64,000 nt of DNA from assembly GCF_001298265.1 (NCBI RefSeq), contig NZ_LGSZ01000025.1, forward strand, positions 124,001-188,000, written 5' to 3'. This DNA comes from Allobosea vaviloviae (GTDB lineage Bacteria; Pseudomonadota; Alphaproteobacteria; Rhizobiales; Beijerinckiaceae). Under the pieces are notes generated by a model. That model searched no databases and was not told the origin of the DNA. It saw nothing but the letters and a program-made list of their open reading frames with translations. The position numbers were made by a program, and so were the translations under genes. Positions 45,586-53,940 of this stretch are shown in pieces; within the stretch, counting starts at the first letter, position 1, and the number at the start of each line of letters is the position of its first letter.

Positions 45586-46587
45586 TCACGAGCAGGCCAG
45601 GGCCGAGGCCGGCAGCAATTCCGTGCTGTAGTAGTCGGTGATCGGCTTGTCCTTGGGCAGGCCGAGATACTGGGTCAGGAGATCGTAGCTGACCGCCCAG
45701 TTCTTCTCCGGCACCTTGCCGAGCGTCGTCGCTCCCGGAGCGCAGAGCAGCTTGTTGACGACGTCGAACTGGGCCAGCACCTGCGCCTTCTTCACCGCCG
45801 GGAATTGCGCCACGACGGCATCGGCCGCGGCGTCGGGGTTCTTCCGCGCCGCATCCCAGCCCTGCAGGCTCGCCTCGACGAATTTCCTGAACAGGTCCGC
45901 ATCGGCCTTGATCCGGTCGTCGCGGGCGATGACCGAAAGGCCGACGGTGGGCACGCCGACGTCTCGGTAGAAGATGTCGGTCACCTTGAAGCCGCGCTCG
46001 CGGATCTGGATCGAGTGGAAATCGGCGCCGCCGAGGATGGCGTCGACCTTCTTCTCCAGCAGCGCGCCGACGAAGGCGGCCGGGTCGATGGCGATGACGT
46101 CGACCTTGCTCTTGTCGATCTTGTTGCTGGCGAGGATGGCCTCCAGCAGGATCGTCTGGGCGGTGCCGGGCTGCACCGCGACCTTCTTGCCGGCAAGATC
46201 CTTCGGCGAGGCGATGCCGCTCTCGGCCAGCGAGATGATGGCGAAGCCGTTGGTCTGCAGCACCGGCGCCACGATCTTCACCGGCGCGCCCTTGCTGCGC
46301 AATTGCATGGCGGCCGGCGCATCGGCGAAGCCGACATCGGCCTGGCCGGTAGCGACCATCTGGGCAGTGGTGCCGGAGCCCTTGCCCTCCTCGATCGTCA
46401 GGTTGATGCCTGCCTTCTCGTAGAGCCCCATCTGCTTGGCCATCATGAAACCAGCATTGGGGGCCGCGGCGAGGAAATTCAGCGTCAGTTTCATCGGCTT
46501 GCCGCCGGCCTGTGCCAAGGCCGAGGTCGCGCTCAGCGCCAGCATGGCAACGGTCGAGATCAGGGTGCGTCTGTTCATGGTCTTCAT
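45586..46587 (-). CDS. NMT1/SsuA-type ABC substrate-binding protein
   Basis: A 333-residue periplasmic protein. The Sec signal 'MKTMNRRTLISTVAMLAL...' is cleaved near 'ALAQA' (residue 26). The mature part has the NMT1/SsuA pattern: 'LTLNFLAAAPNAGFMMAKQ', 'ATGQADVGFADAPAAM' and 'LAGKKVAVQPGTAQTILLEA'. The ligand could be a sulfonate, pyrimidine/thiamine precursor or an aromatic acid; the sequence does not tell. Context with an SDR and IclR regulator points to catabolism of a small organic compound. Confidence 0.9.
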   Translation of the reverse strand: MKTMNRRTLISTVAMLALSATSALAQAGGKPMKLTLNFLAAAPNAGFMMAKQMGLYEKAGINLTIEEGKGSGTTAQMVATGQADVGFADAPAAMQLRSKGAPVKIVAPVLQTNGFAIISLAESGIASPKDLAGKKVAVQPGTAQTILLEAILASNKIDKSKVDVIAIDPAAFVGALLEKKVDAILGGADFHSIQIRERGFKVTDIFYRDVGVPTVGLSVIARDDRIKADADLFRKFVEASLQGWDAARKNPDAAADAVVAQFPAVKKAQVLAQFDVVNKLLCAPGATTLGKVPEKNWAVSYDLLTQYLGLPKDKPITDYYSTELLPASALACS

Positions 46588-46635
46588 CCTCCCAGATGTC
46601 CCGGTTGAGCCCGGTCGATGATTATGGAGTTGCTC

Positions 46636-47460
46636 TCAGCTCTTGCGCTGCCAGGGCATCAGCAGCACCTCGAGCCCGTCGACGAGGTAGCTGAACAGGA
46701 TGCCGACGACGCTGAGCGCGACGAGGCAGGCGAAGATCAGGGGCATGTCGAGGAAGCTCGTGCCGCGCAGCAGCAGGTAACCCAGCCCCGAATTGGCGCC
46801 GACGAATTCGCCGACGATCGCGCCCGTCGCCGCGAAGACGGCCGACACCTTCAGCCCCGAGAAGATGTAGTTCAGCGCCGCGGGGACGCGCACCTTGCGG
46901 AAGGTCTGCCAGGGTGTCGCACCCATCGAGCGGGTGAGGTAGAGCACGCGCTCGTCGAGCGCCCGGAAGCCGGTCATGCTGGCGACCAGGGTCGGGAAGA
47001 AGCAGAGCAGGAAGGTCAGCAGGACCTTCGGAAACAGCCCGAAGCCGAACCAGACCACGAAGAGCGGCGCGATGGCGATCTTGGGCACGAGCTGGAAGAA
47101 GACGATCACCGGATAGACCGCCTTCTCCAACAGCCTCACCGAGACGATGATATAGCCGAGCGGGATCGAGATCACCGCTGCCATCAGGAAGCCGAGCACG
47201 ATCTCGTTGGCCGTGACCAATGTGTGCTGGAAGATCAGGGCGCGGTCGGTCCAGAGCCGCTCGAAGAAGGCGCTCGGCACGGGCAGGATGTATTCCGGCA
47301 CGCCGGCCAGCGGCACCAGCCATTCCCAGGCGAGCAGCAGCACGGCGAAGCTCGCCAGCGGCCAGGCGATGGCCGAGGCCCATTCGGCGGCCTGGCTCGG
47401 AGCGGCATCGGGCCCCATGACGGGCCTTGTCGCAGGAGTGGGAGCGGCGTTGTCGGTCAT
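46636..47460 (-). CDS. ABC transporter permease (SsuC/TauC-like)
   Basis: A 274-residue permease with about six membrane helices and the coupling motif 'RALDERVLYLTRSMGATPWQ' followed by 'TFRKVRVPAALNYIFSGLKV'. The N-terminal ~30 residues are cytoplasmic. It starts inside the 3' end of the IclR-family gene (4-base overlap), placing the regulator in the same transcript. Confidence 0.92.
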   Translation of the reverse strand: MTDNAAPTPATRPVMGPDAAPSQAAEWASAIAWPLASFAVLLLAWEWLVPLAGVPEYILPVPSAFFERLWTDRALIFQHTLVTANEIVLGFLMAAVISIPLGYIIVSVRLLEKAVYPVIVFFQLVPKIAIAPLFVVWFGFGLFPKVLLTFLLCFFPTLVASMTGFRALDERVLYLTRSMGATPWQTFRKVRVPAALNYIFSGLKVSAVFAATGAIVGEFVGANSGLGYLLLRGTSFLDMPLIFACLVALSVVGILFSYLVDGLEVLLMPWQRKS

Positions 47461-48335
47461 GAGATCGTTCCCGGCCGGGTTTCGGGCTGAGGCCGCCCTT
47501 TCGGAACGAGGCCCAACGGGGATTGCATCTGCCGCCGCCGCAACGGCCAGATCTCGGCCATGTCCCGCGCCGCGTCCCGCAAGGCGTCGGCAATCGGCCC
47601 GCGCCGGTCTTCAGTCATGCGCGGCAGCGGGCCGGCGACGCTGAGCGTCCCGGCGATGGCCGCATCGGGCGCAGGCCCGGCGCGGAAGGCGATGGCCATG
47701 GCGACGGTCCCGATCTCGCCCTCCTCGACCGCCAGCGCGACGCCGCGCTGCCGCGTCTGCGTGAGATGGGCACGCAGCGCATCGACATCCGACAAGGCGT
47801 TGGGCCCCCCCGCCCGGAAACCCCGGGCACAGACGATCCGCAGCGCGTCCGACTCGGGCAGGGAGGCCAGCCAGGCCTTCCCGGTCGCGGTCGCATGCAG
47901 GACGATCTCGGCGCCCATGGGCGGGTCGTAGCGCAGGCCTGCGGTCGCGCCCTGCGCGCGGGCGATCCAGACGAGGTTCTCATCCTCGACGACCGCGAGC
48001 CGGCAATATTCACGGGTTCGCTCGGCCAGGGCATCGAGCACGATCTGTCCTGCATCGGGCAGGCCGCGCAGATCCAGGTCGCGGAAGGCGAGCTGCGCCA
48101 GCTTCAGCGTGAGCCCATAGGCGCCGGTCGCGCCATCCTGGCTGACGAAGCCGCACTCGCTCAGCGTCGCGAGCAGCCTGTGCGTGGCGCTGACGGGCAG
48201 GCCGAGCCGCGCCGACAGCACGCCGAGATCGACGCCACCCGGCTCGCCCGACAAGGCCTCCAGCACTCTGAGCACACGCTCCGCAGCCGCGATCGTCACG
48301 CTTCCCGTCCCCGCTTCTCTTATTTTGGAAATCAT
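47457..48335 (-). CDS. IclR-family transcriptional regulator
   Basis: A 292-residue regulator. The winged helix-turn-helix (about 12-75) includes 'AAERVLRVLEALSGEPGGVD' and 'ARLGLPVSATHRLLATLSE'; the C-terminal effector-binding domain (about 90-260) has 'GATAGLRYDPPMGAEIVLHA', 'ATGKAWLASLPE' and 'RGVALAVEEGEIGTVAMAIA'. ATG 48335 lies inside a perfect operator-like palindrome (48326-48340); the TTG at 48341 or GTG 48299 are alternatives, the latter leaving the palindrome fully upstream. It probably controls its own transporter operon and the divergent genes. Confidence 0.9.
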   Translation of the reverse strand: MISKIREAGTGSVTIAAAERVLRVLEALSGEPGGVDLGVLSARLGLPVSATHRLLATLSECGFVSQDGATGAYGLTLKLAQLAFRDLDLRGLPDAGQIVLDALAERTREYCRLAVVEDENLVWIARAQGATAGLRYDPPMGAEIVLHATATGKAWLASLPESDALRIVCARGFRAGGPNALSDVDALRAHLTQTRQRGVALAVEEGEIGTVAMAIAFRAGPAPDAAIAGTLSVAGPLPRMTEDRRGPIADALRDAARDMAEIWPLRRRQMQSPLGLVPKGRPQPETRPGTIS

Positions 48336-48352
48336 TTCCAATTCGGAATTGG
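48326..48352. promoter_or_regulatory. IclR-consensus operator plus overlapping palindrome in a divergent promoter
   Basis: 'tggaaatcatttcca' (48326-48340) is a perfect 7-1-7 palindrome identical to the consensus defined for E. coli IclR (TGGAAATNATTTCCA). It overlaps a second perfect 7-1-7 palindrome, 'ccaattcggaattgg' (48338-48352). Both lie between the IclR-type gene and the divergent 48419 gene; a 'tatatg' (-10-like) follows at 48359. Confidence 0.75.
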
Positions 48353-48418
48353 ATTTCGTATATGAGCCCTCAGCGGCGGAGTCAACGCGCTGTGCCGAGC
48401 GAGCCGGGAGGGACCATC

Positions 48419-49117
48419 GTGAGTTTGTCTGGAGAAGGCGCGGTTGCCATCTGGCACGATATCGCGGCCGAGGGGCGCGACGAATTCTATGCCTGGCACG
48501 GCCAGGAGCACATGCCGGAGCGCGTCGGCATCCCCGGCTTTCAGCGCGGCCGGCGCTATGTCGCGATCGAGGCCGATCTGGAATTCTTCAACCTCTACGA
48601 GGCGCTGAGCGTGGAGGTCCTCAAGAGCCAGGACTATACGGCTCGGGTCAATGCGCCGACGCCGTGGACGCTGTCAGCCGTGAAGCATTTCCGCTCGGTG
48701 GCACGCTCGATCTGCCGCGTCGCCCATAGCGCCGGGCCGGCTCAGGGCGGGCTGATCGCGACCTTGCGCTACGATGTGGCCGTTGCGGATGCGGCGCGCC
48801 ACCTGGCAAACCTCCGGCGCAAAGCCATCCCCGATCTGCTGGCGCTGCCAGGAATCGCGGCCGTGCATCTGCTGACGGCGGATGCCGAGGCGAGCGGCGT
48901 CGCAACCGCCGAGCAGAAGGCGCGCGGCGTCGCCAATGCCGTGCCCCGCTGGGTGCTGCTGGTCGAGGGCTGGGGCGACGAGTCAGCGTTCGTCGCGACG
49001 GCGAAAGCCGAACTCACGGCCACCCGTATCGACGCCATCGGCGGCCAGGGTCCCTATTCGCTCGGGCTTTATCGCCACCAGATCACCCGCACCAAGACGG
49101 CCTGGAGCGCCGGCTGA
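48419..49117 (+). CDS. Unrecognised protein with two dimeric-alpha/beta-barrel-like modules
   Basis: A 232-residue protein with two related halves. The first has 'WHGQEHMPERVGIPGFQRGR' and 'FNLYEALSVEVLKS'; the second has 'RRKAIPDLLALPGIAAVHLL' and 'VPRWVLLVEGW'. The 'E-H-MPER-x-IPGF' style and strand-helix order resemble EthD/ferredoxin-like dimeric alpha/beta barrel proteins that act on small, often aromatic, metabolites. No named family is assigned. GTG 48419 has a strong Shine-Dalgarno ('gggaggg', 7 bases upstream). Its stop overlaps the SDR start (TGATGA), so the two are coupled. Confidence 0.78.
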   Translation: MSLSGEGAVAIWHDIAAEGRDEFYAWHGQEHMPERVGIPGFQRGRRYVAIEADLEFFNLYEALSVEVLKSQDYTARVNAPTPWTLSAVKHFRSVARSICRVAHSAGPAQGGLIATLRYDVAVADAARHLANLRRKAIPDLLALPGIAAVHLLTADAEASGVATAEQKARGVANAVPRWVLLVEGWGDESAFVATAKAELTATRIDAIGGQGPYSLGLYRHQITRTKTAWSAG

Positions 49118-49899
49118 TGAGCGCGCGCTATGATCTGTCGGGCCGCCTGGCGATCGTCACCGGCGGAGCGGGCGGGCTCGGGCGCGGCATCGCCGGCGCA
49201 TTCATCGACGCCGGGGCAAGGGTCGAACTCTGGGACGCCAACGCCTCCGCGCTGGCAGACTCTGCCGCGGCGCTGGGACCGCACGCCACGACCCGCACGG
49301 TCGATATCACCGACGCGGCAGCCGTCGAGCAGGCGGCCGATGCAGCTTTCACCACCCATGGCCGTGTCGACATCCTCGTCAACAATGCCGGTGTGCTTGG
49401 CGAGGTGAAGCCGATCTGGGAGACGTCGCCGGAGAACTTCCAGCGCGTGCTGCAGGTCAACCTGTTCGGCTCCTATCTGGTCACGCGCGCCGTGGTCGGG
49501 CGCATGCGCGACCAAGCTCCTCGGCCTTCCAAGCTGACACCGCATCCCCTACGCGGCCATGTCGTCAACATCGCCTCGATCCAGGGCAAGGAGGGCATGG
49601 CCCGGGCCGCGGCCTACAGCGCCTCCAAAGCCGGATTGATCGCGCTGACCAAGAGCGTCGCCAAGGAAACCGCGCAGGACGGCATCATCGTCACTGCGAT
49701 CACCCCGGCAGCGGCCGAGACCGCCATGGCGAAGGAAATCTCGGCGGAACGCCGCGCCGACATCCTCGGCCGCATCCCGATGGGTCGATTCGTCGAGGTC
49801 GAGGAGGTGGCGCGCATGGTGCTCTGGCTGTCCAGCGACGAGTGCTCGTTCTCGACCGGCGGCATCTTCGACCTGTCCGGCGGTCGGGCGACCTATTGA
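49117..49899 (+). CDS. Short-chain dehydrogenase/reductase
   Basis: A 260-residue classical SDR: cofactor motif 'VTGGAGGLGRGIAGAF', Asp after strand 2 ('ELWDANAS', favouring NAD+), 'NNAGVLG', catalytic Ser in 'VNIASIQGKEG' and Tyr/Lys in 'YSASKAGLIALTKS', then 'LSGGRATY' at the C-terminus. It probably oxidises a hydroxy acid or alcohol from the compound imported by the divergent ABC transporter. Confidence 0.92.
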   Translation: MSARYDLSGRLAIVTGGAGGLGRGIAGAFIDAGARVELWDANASALADSAAALGPHATTRTVDITDAAAVEQAADAAFTTHGRVDILVNNAGVLGEVKPIWETSPENFQRVLQVNLFGSYLVTRAVVGRMRDQAPRPSKLTPHPLRGHVVNIASIQGKEGMARAAAYSASKAGLIALTKSVAKETAQDGIIVTAITPAAAETAMAKEISAERRADILGRIPMGRFVEVEEVARMVLWLSSDECSFSTGGIFDLSGGRATY

Positions 49900-50070
49900 C
49901 GGCTCGCTGCGCTTGACCTGCCATCTGACAGGATCGTGAAAGACGCGACTGGGGAACTCTTCCAAAACAGAGGCAAGGCTTCATCATCGCACCTTGCGGC
50001 TCTGCCGATCTCTGCGGCGGGCGAATGATGGACGATCGCTACGGGAGAGCCCGGCTTGGGCAGGCACAGG

Positions 50071-50406
50071 ATGAGATGGCTGCATGCGCGGCGTCCCGCA
50101 GAGTTCGCCCTGACGGGCGTTGCGGCCTTGCTGATGGCCGCCGCACCCGCCGGGGCTGCGGGCGACCGGGCGCTTGGCGCGTATCTCGCCAGCGAATGTA
50201 CCGGCTGCCATCAGATTTCGGGCCGCAGCAGCGGCGGCATTCCGCCGATCATCGGCTGGCCCGAGGAGCAGTTCGTCGCCGCGCTCGACGCCTATGGCCG
50301 CAAGCAGCGCGACGGCACGACCATGCAGACCATCGCCGCAAGGCTGAGCCGGGACGAGATGACCGCGCTCGCCGCCTATTTCGGCGCGCTGGCGGCAAAG
50401 CCGTGA
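50071..50406 (+). CDS. Small periplasmic cytochrome c, partner of the SoxF-like flavoprotein
   Basis: A 111-residue class I cytochrome with a signal peptide (cleavage near 'AGAAG', residue 31), haem motif 'CTGCH' near residue 43 and a possible distal Met in 'DGTTMQTIAARL'. It ends 19 bases before a flavocytochrome c flavoprotein gene, matching the haem subunit (FccA/SoxE-type) that passes electrons from sulfide oxidation to the respiratory chain. ATG 50071 was chosen over TTG 50056. Confidence 0.86.
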   Translation: MRWLHARRPAEFALTGVAALLMAAAPAGAAGDRALGAYLASECTGCHQISGRSSGGIPPIIGWPEEQFVAALDAYGRKQRDGTTMQTIAARLSRDEMTALAAYFGALAAKP

Positions 50407-50425
50407 CCGCGTGGAGGAGAGCCCG

Positions 50426-51703
50426 ATGACAGCGACGCGACGCGACCTGATGGCAGGCTTCGGCACGGCACTGGCGGCGGGAACGCTGTCCGCACCCGCC
50501 GTTCTCGGTCAGGGCCGGCCGCGCGTGGTCGTCGTCGGCGGGGGGCCGGGCGGCGCCACGGCCGCCAAATACCTCGCCCGCGACAGCCGAGGCGCGATCG
50601 CCGTGACGCTGGTCGAGGAGAACGAGACCTACCAGAGCTGCTTTCACTCCAACCTCTATATCGGTGGGTTCAAGCGCTATGAGGAGATCGTCCATCGCTA
50701 CGACGCACTCGCCTCAGCCTATGGCATCGCGCTCGTGCGCAGCCGCGCCACCCAAATCGACCGCGACCGCAAGGAGGTCGTGCTGGGAGATGGCCGCCGG
50801 CTGCCTTACGACCGGCTCGTGCTCTCGCCCGGCATCGACCTGAAATACGACTCGGTTGCCGGCTGGTCGAAGGAGGCGGAGGAGGCCATGCCGCATGGCT
50901 GGAAGCCCGGCCGGCAGACGCAGCTGATCCGCGAGAAGCTCGACGCGGTGCCAGACGGCGGCACCATCGTGATGATCGCCCCGCCCAATCCCTATCGCTG
51001 CCCGCCTGGGCCCTATGAGCGCGCCTCGATGTTCGCGCATGTGCTGAAGCAGAGCGGCCGAAGCAAGGCCCGGATCGTCATCCTCGATCCCAAGGAGAGC
51101 TTCTCCAAGCAGGGCGTGTTCATGCCCGATTGGGAAAAGCGCTACGGTGCCATGATCGAATGGCTCGGCCCCAAGGTGCATGACGGCATCACATCGGTCG
51201 ATCCCAAGACCGGTACCGTCGTCACCGGTTTCGAGACCTATGAGAACTGCGCCTTCGTCAACGTCATCCCGGCGCAGATGGCCGGTGCGATCGCGCGCGA
51301 TGCGGGGCTCGCCCCGGCCGGGGGCTATTGCACGATCGATCCCGCGACGATGAAATCCGTGGTGGACAGCGACATCATCGTGCTCGGCGATGCCTGCCAT
51401 GCCGGCGACATGCCGAAATCGGCCTTCTCCGCCAACAACCAGGCCAAGGTCGCGGCGATGGTGCTGCGCGGCGAACTGACCGGAAGCCCGACCTTCCCGG
51501 CACGCTACTTCAACACCTGCTGGAGCCTGGTCGACACCGACGACGCGATCAAGGTCGGCGGCCGCTACGAACCCCGGGACGGGCGCATCGCCGCTGTCGA
51601 GACCTTCATCTCCCAGCCCGGCGAAAGCGCCGAGATCCGCCGTCAGACCCAGGCCGAGAACATCGCCTGGTACGACGCCATCTGCGCGGACATGTTCACC
51701 TGA
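50426..51703 (+). CDS. soxF: Flavocytochrome c sulfide dehydrogenase, flavoprotein subunit
   Basis: A 425-residue FAD protein with a Tat leader ('MTATRRDLMAGFGTALA'), dinucleotide motif 'VVVVGGGPGGATAAKYL', 'ETYQSCFHSNLYIGG' (first redox Cys), 'YRCPPGPYERASMFA' (second region) and 'VLGDACHAGDMPKSAFSANN', followed by the FCSD C-terminal domain. It oxidises sulfide to sulfur with its cytochrome partner; SoxF also supports the Sox multienzyme system. It converges on soxA. ATG 50426 has 'ggaggaga' about 8 bases upstream. Confidence 0.92.
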   Translation: MTATRRDLMAGFGTALAAGTLSAPAVLGQGRPRVVVVGGGPGGATAAKYLARDSRGAIAVTLVEENETYQSCFHSNLYIGGFKRYEEIVHRYDALASAYGIALVRSRATQIDRDRKEVVLGDGRRLPYDRLVLSPGIDLKYDSVAGWSKEAEEAMPHGWKPGRQTQLIREKLDAVPDGGTIVMIAPPNPYRCPPGPYERASMFAHVLKQSGRSKARIVILDPKESFSKQGVFMPDWEKRYGAMIEWLGPKVHDGITSVDPKTGTVVTGFETYENCAFVNVIPAQMAGAIARDAGLAPAGGYCTIDPATMKSVVDSDIIVLGDACHAGDMPKSAFSANNQAKVAAMVLRGELTGSPTFPARYFNTCWSLVDTDDAIKVGGRYEPRDGRIAAVETFISQPGESAEIRRQTQAENIAWYDAICADMFT

Positions 51704-51767
51704 CGGCGGCGCCTTGTCTCCGCTTGCGCGTGACAATGCGGTCCACGCAACGCAGCGGGCTCCAGAT

Positions 51768-52580
51768 CTAGCGCCGCATCCCAGGCGTCTCGACCGGCAG
51801 CCCCCTTGCCCGGCCGGCGAGATAGAGTTCCAGCGCGAGATACTCCGGCGAGCCATAATCGAACTGCGTCGCGCGCACGCCGAGCGAACAGGCGCGCAGG
51901 CGCCGGTGCAGCGAGCCGACATCGTTCCATTCGAGGCGGTAGGCCGGGTAGCCCGTGCCGGCGCCGTGGCTGACGGTATCGCCGCGCAGCTTTTGGCCGA
52001 CGAGCCCGTCATGGCATTGCTGGCAGGACAGGTTGAGCTGGCCCTGCCGGCGTTCGAAGAAGGCCTTGCCCGCCTCGTAGTAGGGCTTGGCCGCACCGTC
52101 GGTCTTCACATCGACAGGCAGCCCGCGCGAGAGCGAGCCGAGATAGGCGGTCATCGCCAGAAGCTCGGAGCTCTCATAGCCGAAGGCGGGCTGTCCCTGG
52201 CGCTCGACACGGCATTGCTCGATGCGGCCTTCGAGGTTGAGCAGCTTGCCGGTGGCCGCGTCGACCTGCGGATAATGCGTCGCGGCGCCGCGCAGGCTCT
52301 GCTGCGGCTCGGCATGGCAGGAGGCGCAGGCCTGCCCGTCCGGTGAGGGCTTGCGGCTGAACAATTCGCGGCCCTGCTCGACCCAGAAGAAGGCCGGGTT
52401 GCGGGTCTCGTCTGCCTGCTGCCGGCGCATCTCGGGGGAAAGGAATTCGGTGCCGGACTTGATCTGCGCCTGCGCAGGCGCGGGCTGGACGACGAGGCAT
52501 GCGAGCGCGACGGCCAGCTTGATGACCCCTGAGATATGTGGGTCATCCCGGACGCAGCGAAGCGGAGATCCGGGATCCAT
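51768..52580 (-). CDS. soxA: Sulfur oxidation cytochrome SoxA (diheme)
   Basis: L-cysteine S-thiosulfotransferase subunit that, with SoxX, attaches thiosulfate to the SoxY cysteine. The signal peptide 'KLAVALACLVVQPAPAQA' precedes two haem sites, 'CASCH' and 'CQQCH', and the active-site Cys in 'RRLRACSLGVRATQFD'. Length after the signal (about 230) is normal. No standard start codon lies just before the signal; the nearest in-frame ATG is 52578-52580, inside the palindromic repeat 52540-52649, giving an odd ~20-residue n-region. The native 5' end may have been replaced by the repeat. Confidence 0.88.
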   Translation of the reverse strand: MDPGSPLRCVRDDPHISGVIKLAVALACLVVQPAPAQAQIKSGTEFLSPEMRRQQADETRNPAFFWVEQGRELFSRKPSPDGQACASCHAEPQQSLRGAATHYPQVDAATGKLLNLEGRIEQCRVERQGQPAFGYESSELLAMTAYLGSLSRGLPVDVKTDGAAKPYYEAGKAFFERRQGQLNLSCQQCHDGLVGQKLRGDTVSHGAGTGYPAYRLEWNDVGSLHRRLRACSLGVRATQFDYGSPEYLALELYLAGRARGLPVETPGMRR

Positions 52581-52649
52581 TCCGGAACCTTTCCGGGCAG
52601 GCGTTCCGGCATGGATCCCGGGTCTCCCTGCGGTCGCCCGGGATGACCC
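52540..52649. repeat. Intergenic palindromic element at the soxA 5' end
   Basis: The outer ends 'gggtcatcccgg' and 'ccgggatgaccc' are reverse complements; inside are 'gggatccattccggaac' and the opposing 'gttccggcatggatccc'. The inner sequence recurs almost exactly at 63072-63166. The ATG used by the longest plausible soxA frame lies within it. Confidence 0.88.
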
Positions 52650-52690
52650 GCGAGGTGAGGGAGCGAGCGTGACCAGGGATGCCTTCTCCC

Positions 52691-53014
52691 TCACGTCACG
52701 GTCAGCCGGCTCGTGCGCGTGTAGGTTGCGCCGCCGTCCTCGCGCCATTCGAAGACGATGTCGCCGGTCGCCACCGCCCGCGTGGTAAAGGAGACGAAGG
52801 GGTTGGCGGCGACGCCGGTGTGCATGTCCATGCGGAAGACCTGATCGCCGGCATAGGTCGCGGTCAGACGGTTCAGGATCTTGCGTGGCACGGTGCCGCC
52901 CCGGCCGTCGGACTGGCCGCCGCGATCCATCGGGTGGCGGGTCAGCACCTTGATCTCGAGGATCTCGCCGGCGCGGGCCTCGGCAGGCATGGTGATGCGG
53001 GCGTTGAAACTCAC
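52691..53014 (-). CDS. soxZ: Thiosulfate oxidation carrier complex protein SoxZ
   Basis: A 107-residue beta-sandwich protein with 'VLTRHPMDRGGQSDGRGGTV', 'RKILNRLTATY', 'VFRMDMHTGVAANPFVSF' and 'WREDGGATYTRTSRL'. It forms the SoxYZ heterodimer that carries sulfur intermediates. It lacks a signal of its own, as expected for export with Tat-borne SoxY. It lies 11 bases after soxY. Confidence 0.95.
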   Translation of the reverse strand: MSFNARITMPAEARAGEILEIKVLTRHPMDRGGQSDGRGGTVPRKILNRLTATYAGDQVFRMDMHTGVAANPFVSFTTRAVATGDIVFEWREDGGATYTRTSRLTVT

Positions 53015-53025
53015 AGCGTGTCTCC

Positions 53026-53520
53026 TCAGCCGCCGTCGATGCAGGCGCTCAGCGTCACGACGATGTCGGCGTCAGTCATGACGAAGCCGCCGCCGCTCAG
53101 CGCAGCCACCGCCGTGACCGTCTGCGACGCCGCCAGGCGCAAGGTGGTCGCGACCTCGGCGCGGCCGGCCCGGGGGCCGAGATGGAACCGGGCCATGTCG
53201 GGAAACGGGTTCTTCTCGGCGATCAGGTGAATCCAGCGGACATGATCGGCCTCGGTCATTGCGCTCTCGACGAGGATGCGGGTGTCGACCGAATTGCCGT
53301 TCTCGACCAGAGCGGGGATGTCGAGCGTGATGCGCGCGCGCTCCGGCACCGCGCCTTCGGTGATGCGCGCGATCAGTTGCGCCAGTTCGGGCGAGGGTTC
53401 GGTGGCCGCACGGGCGGGCAAGGCCGCGACCAGAAGCCCGGCCGTTGCGCCCGCAAGCACGCTGCGGCGGTCGAGGCCGGGTTCAGAAGGTCTTGAGCGA
53501 GGCGAGATAGCTGACGACAT
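53026..53520 (-). CDS. soxY: Thiosulfate oxidation carrier protein SoxY (variant C-terminus)
   Basis: A 164-residue protein with a Tat leader ('LDRRSVLAGATAGLLVAALP') and the SoxY domain: 'ITLDIPALVENGNSVDTRIL', 'IHLIAEKNPFPDMARFHLGP', 'VATTLRLAASQTVTAVAAL'. The sulfur-carrying Cys is on the C-terminal arm, which here ends 'SACIDGG' rather than the usual GGCGG, leaving four residues after Cys instead of two. ATG 53518-53520 overlaps the soxX 3' end by 38 bases. SoxZ follows. Confidence 0.9.
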   Translation of the reverse strand: MSSAISPRSRPSEPGLDRRSVLAGATAGLLVAALPARAATEPSPELAQLIARITEGAVPERARITLDIPALVENGNSVDTRILVESAMTEADHVRWIHLIAEKNPFPDMARFHLGPRAGRAEVATTLRLAASQTVTAVAALSGGGFVMTDADIVVTLSACIDGG

Positions 53521-53935
53521 CCTCGATCTCCTGGGCCGAGAGGGCCGGCTTGCCCCGGTAGGCCGGGGCGACATCATGCAGGTTTTCCGTCCGGAAATAG
53601 GGCGGCATCACCGTTTGCGGGTTGAGCAGGGAGGCGTCGACCAGCCGCAGGCGGATCTGGCCTGCATCGAGGCGCAGCCCCACGCCGGCCAGCGGTGGCC
53701 CGATCGTGCCCTGGAAGGGCTCCGATGCGTCCGTGCCCCGGTGGCAGATCAGGCAGTTGCCGCGCTCGCGATCACGCACCAGCGCCGCCCCCCGCGCCGG
53801 GTTGCCGACGAGGCCGCCGAGAGGACGCGGGATCGCGTCGCCGACGACCGCATAGGGTTCGAGCGCCAGCGCTGTCGAGGAATACGTCCCCATCAGGCCA
53901 AACACGGTCAGAGCCAACCCAGCTTTGAGCGCAAT
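53483..53935 (-). CDS. soxX: Sulfur oxidation c-type cytochrome SoxX
   Basis: Haem partner of SoxA. A signal-like segment ('LKAGLALTVFGLMG') precedes 'RGNCLICHRG' (haem), 'GTIGPPLAGVG' and 'PYFRTENLHDVAP', with a C-terminal helix 'SAQEIEDVVSYLASLKTF', all typical of SoxX. The start is uncertain: no ATG, GTG or TTG lies before the basic n-region, and the upstream DNA is the palindromic element 53941-54075. I set the 5' end at an ATT codon (53935) preceded by a purine-rich 'ggagaaggg'; TTG 53917 would remove the Lys of the n-region. Confidence 0.8.
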   Translation of the reverse strand: MALKAGLALTVFGLMGTYSSTALALEPYAVVGDAIPRPLGGLVGNPARGAALVRDRERGNCLICHRGTDASEPFQGTIGPPLAGVGLRLDAGQIRLRLVDASLLNPQTVMPPYFRTENLHDVAPAYRGKPALSAQEIEDVVSYLASLKTF

Positions 53936-53940
53936 GCCAC

